A model generated the notes under the pieces. The model had not been told where the DNA came from and searched no databases. It was given only the letters and a program-made list of their open reading frames with translations. From NCBI GenBank assembly GCA_002450155.1, contig DJYO01000031.1:82980-146979 (forward strand): DNA of 64,000 nucleotides. The letters are read 5' to 3'. Positions 60,273-64,000 of this stretch are shown here, one piece after another. Position numbers and translations under genes: made by a program. Source of the DNA: Mageeibacillus sp. UBA6976 (GTDB lineage Bacteria > Bacillota > Clostridia > Saccharofermentanales > Saccharofermentanaceae). The stretch's first letter is position 1, and each line of letters begins with the position of its first letter.

Positions 60273-61358
60273 ATGCACAAGAGACTTTATATACCGGGTC
60301 CGGTAGAAGTTACAGATGATGTATTAGAGAAGATGGCAACTCCAATGATCGGCCACAGGACCAAGGATGCATCCGCTCTTCAGCAGTCTATCTCCGAGAA
60401 GATGCAGAAGGTAATGCAGACCAAGAACACGATCGTCCTGTCCACTTCGTCCGGCAGCGGACTCATGGAGGGCGCAGTCAGGTCATTCACTAAGAACAGA
60501 GCAGCAGTATTCTCTATCGGCGCTTTCGGTAAGAGATGGTACAAGATGTGTACAGCTAACGGCATCGCAGCAGATCTTTTTGAATCCGAGTTAGGACAGA
60601 TCACAACATGCGAGATGCTGGATCAGGCTCTTGCTACAGGCAAATATGACCTTATCACCATAACTCAGAATGAGACTTCAACAGGTGTGCATAATCCTAT
60701 GGCTAAGCTTGCTGAAGTATATAAGAAGTATCCGGACGTTATCGTATGCGTAGATGCCGTATCTTCTATGGGTGGCGATCTTATACCTGTAGATGAGCTC
60801 GGTATCGATGTCTGCATCACTTCATCCCAGAAGTGCCTCGGCCTGCCTCCGGGACTTGCCATTGCATCTGTATCAGACAAGGCAATAGCCAAGGCTGAGA
60901 CCGTTGAGAACAGAGGTCTTTATTTCGATTATCTGGAGCTCGTTAAGTTTGTTAAGGAGAAGCCTTATCAGTATCCTTCCACTCCTTCCGAGTCCCACAT
61001 GTTCGCTCTCGACTATCAGCTTGATAAGATCCTTGAAGAAGGTATCGTAAACAGATATAACAGACATGTGGAGATGGCCGAGATCGTAAGAGACTGGGCA
61101 AGAGAGAACTGCGAGCTGTATTCTGACCCTGATAACCTCTCAGTTACCGTTACATGTATAACCAATACAACAGGTCTTGCTTTTTCTGATATCAACAAGG
61201 CGATGGGTGATAGAGGATATCTCATGAGCAACGGTTACGGCCCTCTTAAGGACAAGACCTTCAGGATCGCACATATGGCAGATACAACAGTAGATGACAT
61301 CAAGGTGATGCTCAAAGACCTCACCGAGGTTATCGCTGAACTTAAGGCAAGAGCATAA
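60273..61358 (+). CDS. Class V aminotransferase (serine pathway, SerC-like role)
   Basis: A 361-residue PLP enzyme of the alanine-glyoxylate/serine-pyruvate aminotransferase group: YIPGPVEVTDDVLEKMATPMIGHR at the start, VDAVSSMGGDLI, and the PLP lysine in SSQKCLGLPPG. It lies 20 bases before serA. In several anaerobes this type replaces SerC and transaminates 3-phosphohydroxypyruvate to phosphoserine, so a role in serine synthesis is inferred from the pairing. Serine-glyoxylate or serine-pyruvate activity remains possible. Confidence 0.82.
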   Translation: MHKRLYIPGPVEVTDDVLEKMATPMIGHRTKDASALQQSISEKMQKVMQTKNTIVLSTSSGSGLMEGAVRSFTKNRAAVFSIGAFGKRWYKMCTANGIAADLFESELGQITTCEMLDQALATGKYDLITITQNETSTGVHNPMAKLAEVYKKYPDVIVCVDAVSSMGGDLIPVDELGIDVCITSSQKCLGLPPGLAIASVSDKAIAKAETVENRGLYFDYLELVKFVKEKPYQYPSTPSESHMFALDYQLDKILEEGIVNRYNRHVEMAEIVRDWARENCELYSDPDNLSVTVTCITNTTGLAFSDINKAMGDRGYLMSNGYGPLKDKTFRIAHMADTTVDDIKVMLKDLTEVIAELKARA

Positions 61359-61378
61359 TTAGCAGGAGGAGATATAGC

Positions 61379-63001
61379 ATGAAGATCCTTATTACAGAGA
61401 GTATCGCAGACGAGAGCGTTAAGTATCTCAAGGACCGCGGATATGAGGTTGAGGAATACCTCGGCCATACACAGGAGGAGATCGAAGAACATATCAAGGG
61501 CTTCGATGCACTCATCATCAGATCAGCTACCAAGGTAGGCGAGCCTTTGCTTGCTAATGCAGATTGCCTTAAGGCAGTAGGCAGAGCAGGTACAGGTATC
61601 GACAACATCGACGTTAAGGCCTGCACAGAGCACGGCATCATCGCACTCAACACACCTACAGCTAACAATATCGCTGCAGGTGAGCTCGCAGTAGGTCTTG
61701 CTTTCTGCGTATTCAGAAATATCTGCGATGCCAACGAGGGCGTACATACAGGTGATTTCAGAAGAGGAAACTGGACAGGATATGAGTTAGAGGGCAAGAC
61801 AGTTGGTATCATCGGCCTCGGCAGGATCGGCTCCATCGTAGCAAGAAAACTCAAGGGCATAGGCATGAATGCCATTGCATACGATCCTTATATCCCTGCA
61901 GAGAAGTTCGACAGATTAGGTGTAAGACGCTGCCAGACATTAGATGAGCTCCTTATGGAAGCTGATCTTATCACGCTCCATACACCTAAGACAAAAGAGA
62001 CATACAACATGATCGCCAAGGAGCAGCTCTATAAGTGCAAGAGAGGTGTCAGGATCGTTAATGCCGCAAGAGGCGGTCTCATCAACGAGCAGGATCTTGC
62101 TGATGCATTGGCTGAAGGCCAGGTTGCAGCAGCTGCGATCGACGTATTTGATAAGGAGCCTTCCTACAACAGGAAACCGGGCGAGCAGGAGTTTGACAAT
62201 GTACTTATCCATGCTCCTCACTGCTACATCACACCTCACCTCGGAGCTTCTACTGTTGAGGCTACAGCCAAGGTAGGTCAGGGCATCGTAGAGCTTGTTG
62301 ACGGCGCTCTCAAGGGCGAGCTTGTTGCAGCTATCAACATGCCTCAGTTCTCCGGTTCCATGGAGGAGATCAAGCCTTACTGCTCACTTGCAGAGAAGAT
62401 CGGTCGGATGTATTTCCAGGCTGAGAATATGCCTATCAAGAAGGTTGAAGTAAGATACAGAGGTGAGCTTGCCGAGAATTCCGGTACGAGCATCATCACC
62501 CTCTCTCTCATGATGGGTCTGCTTAAGGGTATGGGCAACGATCACGTATCCTATGTAAATGCAGCCGAGAATATCGAGGAGTGCGGCATTGAGGTCGTAG
62601 AGACAAAGACAGATTCCATCCAGAAGTACAACAACCTCATCAATGTTGTATTCTTCACAGAGGACGGCAGAGAACTCAAGATCAACGGTACGGTATTCGG
62701 ACCTGATACAGAGGTTATCGTATCTTTCTTCGGTTACGAGATGAACTGCCCTCTGTCATCTACTGTTCTTGCCATCAAGAACAATGACGTTCCCGGCGTT
62801 ATCGGCAGGATCGCAACCATCCTCGGCAAGCACAACATCAATATCGCTTCCATGCACTGGGGCAGAAAGAACCAGGATGGTTCTGACAACCCGCACGCAC
62901 AGGCTTTCGTTGCTGTTGAGCAGGCTGTTTCCAAGGACATCATAGATGAGCTCTCAGCTGCTGAGGGCGTGCTCAGAGTATCACTTCTTGAGCTTGAGTA
63001 A
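61379..63001 (+). CDS. serA: D-3-phosphoglycerate dehydrogenase
   Basis: A 540-residue long-form SerA. The NAD-binding fold has VGIIGLGRIGSIVARKLK; catalytic residues lie in NAARGGL (Arg), DVFDKEPS (Glu) and ITPHLGAST (His). It continues into the intervening ASB-like domain (AENSGTSIITLSLMMGLL) and ends with an ACT domain (VPGVIGRIATILGKHNINIASMHWGR), which in relatives senses serine. It catalyses the first step of serine synthesis. A GGAGGAG ribosome site and a terminator at 63024 frame it. Confidence 0.95.
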   Translation: MKILITESIADESVKYLKDRGYEVEEYLGHTQEEIEEHIKGFDALIIRSATKVGEPLLANADCLKAVGRAGTGIDNIDVKACTEHGIIALNTPTANNIAAGELAVGLAFCVFRNICDANEGVHTGDFRRGNWTGYELEGKTVGIIGLGRIGSIVARKLKGIGMNAIAYDPYIPAEKFDRLGVRRCQTLDELLMEADLITLHTPKTKETYNMIAKEQLYKCKRGVRIVNAARGGLINEQDLADALAEGQVAAAAIDVFDKEPSYNRKPGEQEFDNVLIHAPHCYITPHLGASTVEATAKVGQGIVELVDGALKGELVAAINMPQFSGSMEEIKPYCSLAEKIGRMYFQAENMPIKKVEVRYRGELAENSGTSIITLSLMMGLLKGMGNDHVSYVNAAENIEECGIEVVETKTDSIQKYNNLINVVFFTEDGRELKINGTVFGPDTEVIVSFFGYEMNCPLSSTVLAIKNNDVPGVIGRIATILGKHNINIASMHWGRKNQDGSDNPHAQAFVAVEQAVSKDIIDELSAAEGVLRVSLLELE

Positions 63002-63023
63002 TATCACAATAGGATCATGAGTT

Positions 63024-63055
63024 ACAGGGCCAGCATTATGCGGCCCTGTTTTTTT
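63024..63055 (+). terminator. Intrinsic terminator after serA
   Basis: ACAGGGCC (63024-63031) / GGCCCTGT (63042-63049) with a run of seven T. Confidence 0.9.
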
Positions 63056-63088
63056 GCAAACCTCCTGCCTAAGATATAGAATATCCCT

Positions 63089-64000
63089 ATGTATTACCAT
63101 TATGACAACCGGCAAGGCTGGCTCGGAGGTCCCTGCGGCCTTACAAGATATAAGGGCAGGTACCATCTTTTTTACCAGTACTATCCCCATGCAAACCACT
63201 ATGGTCCTATGTATTGGGGACATCTGGTAAGCGACGATCTCATAAGCTTTGAAGACCTGGGACTCGCGCTTGCTCCTGATTCCGAGGAGCTGGGGTTCGG
63301 ATGCTCATCGGGCTGCGCTGTAACCTTCGGGGATAAGATATATTTATTCTATGGATCTGTGTCAGAAGAAGGGGAGGGGGTATCTCTTGCAGTATCCTCT
63401 GACGGTCTTGAGTTTGAGAAGAAGGGCAGGATCCTTAAGGCTCCCCCGGGATCCAGATTCAGGACTCCCTTTGTATTTGAGTACCAGGGCAGCTTCAGGA
63501 TGCTGGTAGGCTCCGGATACAGGGTACTCATGTACACCTCTGAAGATCTGTATAACTGGACAGATGAAACTGAGCTAATGTGCGATTCAAGATTCGGCCT
63601 TACCATAGAATATCCCCAGCTTATCGAGCTTAAGGGCAAATGGATCCTTGTTATCCAGGGCGAGAGGCATATGCCATCCAAGGTCTTATTCGCCAGTGGT
63701 AGTTTTGACGGCAAAACATTTGAATTTGATGAAACGGATACAGGCGCAAGTTTCATTCCCATCGAGACCGGACCCGAGTTCTATAGCCCTGTAAGCTATA
63801 AGGATATCATTATAGGCTGGATGTACTCAACGAGGTTTACATATGCAAGCGCACTGTCTTCTCCCAGGACTTTGAGTCTTGACGAAGGCAGGCCCTGTCT
63901 TAAGGTTATAGACGGCCTTAAAGGAAGGCTCAAGGATGAGAGCAGGTTCGTAAGATATGAGAACGGAAGGCTCGAGATATTATTTGAGCACCGTGTGCTC
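63089..64000 (+). CDS. GH32-like five-bladed propeller protein lacking catalytic Asp residues (3' truncated by window)
   Basis: The frame from ATG 63089 stays open for 304 codons to the window end. It aligns by eye with GH32 sucrose/levan hydrolases: GLTRYKGRYHLFYQYYPHAN, MYWGHLVSDDL, LALAPD and GCSSGCAV occur in the right order. But the nucleophile motif WMNDPNG is WLGGPCG (Gly14 where Asp is needed), and RDP is RTP (125-127); the acid/base Glu remains (EYP, Glu174). Hydrolysis by the normal mechanism seems impossible, so it is a binding protein, a changed enzyme, or a member of a related family. An in-frame stop precedes the ATG. Confidence 0.75.
   Translation, partial: MYYHYDNRQGWLGGPCGLTRYKGRYHLFYQYYPHANHYGPMYWGHLVSDDLISFEDLGLALAPDSEELGFGCSSGCAVTFGDKIYLFYGSVSEEGEGVSLAVSSDGLEFEKKGRILKAPPGSRFRTPFVFEYQGSFRMLVGSGYRVLMYTSEDLYNWTDETELMCDSRFGLTIEYPQLIELKGKWILVIQGERHMPSKVLFASGSFDGKTFEFDETDTGASFIPIETGPEFYSPVSYKDIIIGWMYSTRFTYASALSSPRTLSLDEGRPCLKVIDGLKGRLKDESRFVRYENGRLEILFEHRVL

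Overview
The window looks like chromosome of a low- to mid-GC anaerobic Bacillota, most likely class Clostridia (a gut or rumen type). The basis is gene content and order: yicC-remA-gmk-rpoZ, an alpha2 glycyl-tRNA synthetase, pyruvate phosphate dikinase, LL-diaminopimelate aminotransferase, a CD1871A-type CXXC micro-protein, a Tn916-family recombination module, and strong AGGAGG ribosome sites. The genus cannot be fixed from this sequence alone. No rRNA, tRNA or CRISPR array was seen.

Left part (1-22.7 kb), mostly core genome. Two glycosyltransferases and an SGNH-like protein suggest envelope polysaccharide work. Next come three tandem membrane-anchored transglutaminase-like proteins with Ig-like domains, bracketed by two paralogous lipoproteins. 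Then follow rplM-rpsI, an amidohydrolase with tsaE-tsaB-rimI, a Crh-like HPr variant overlapping uvrC with a phosphoesterase and a DUF2142-like membrane protein, then yicC-remA-gmk-rpoZ-glyS, and ppdK.

22.6-26.0 kb is a small island. A 101-bp direct repeat consisting of the ppdK 3' end and its terminator brackets 3.2 kb of minus-strand genes: XRE regulator, ImmA/IrrE protease, DUF4417 protein, an orphan toxin-like domain and an immunity-like protein. No recombinase lies inside it.

26-35.4 kb is host-like: an AraC regulator divergent from an ABC-2 exporter, a rare MntP-ZIP fusion metal transporter, a hexapeptide acetyltransferase and a large PAS hybrid histidine kinase.

36-48.8 kb is accessory. 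It holds a DUF4143 ATPase, a flavodoxin-like/cyclophilin-like pair, an LRR fragment, an unknown gene, an AlbA/Schlafen-domain protein next to a TOTE-type primase-helicase (probable conflict or defence genes), and a Tn916-like HTH-xis-int module. The int gene is broken by one in-frame stop but still followed by Tn916 DR2-like arm sites.

48.8-64 kb returns to core-like genes: a low-molecular-weight phosphatase, a TlpA/CXXC/4Fe-4S redox operon, tcdA, dapL with a leader attenuator, a degenerate adenylate-forming protein, a DUF885 lipoprotein peptidase, a 1071-residue phosphatase-like/LysM-like membrane protein, a class V aminotransferase with serA (serine synthesis), and the start of a GH32-like protein lacking key catalytic residues that runs off the window.
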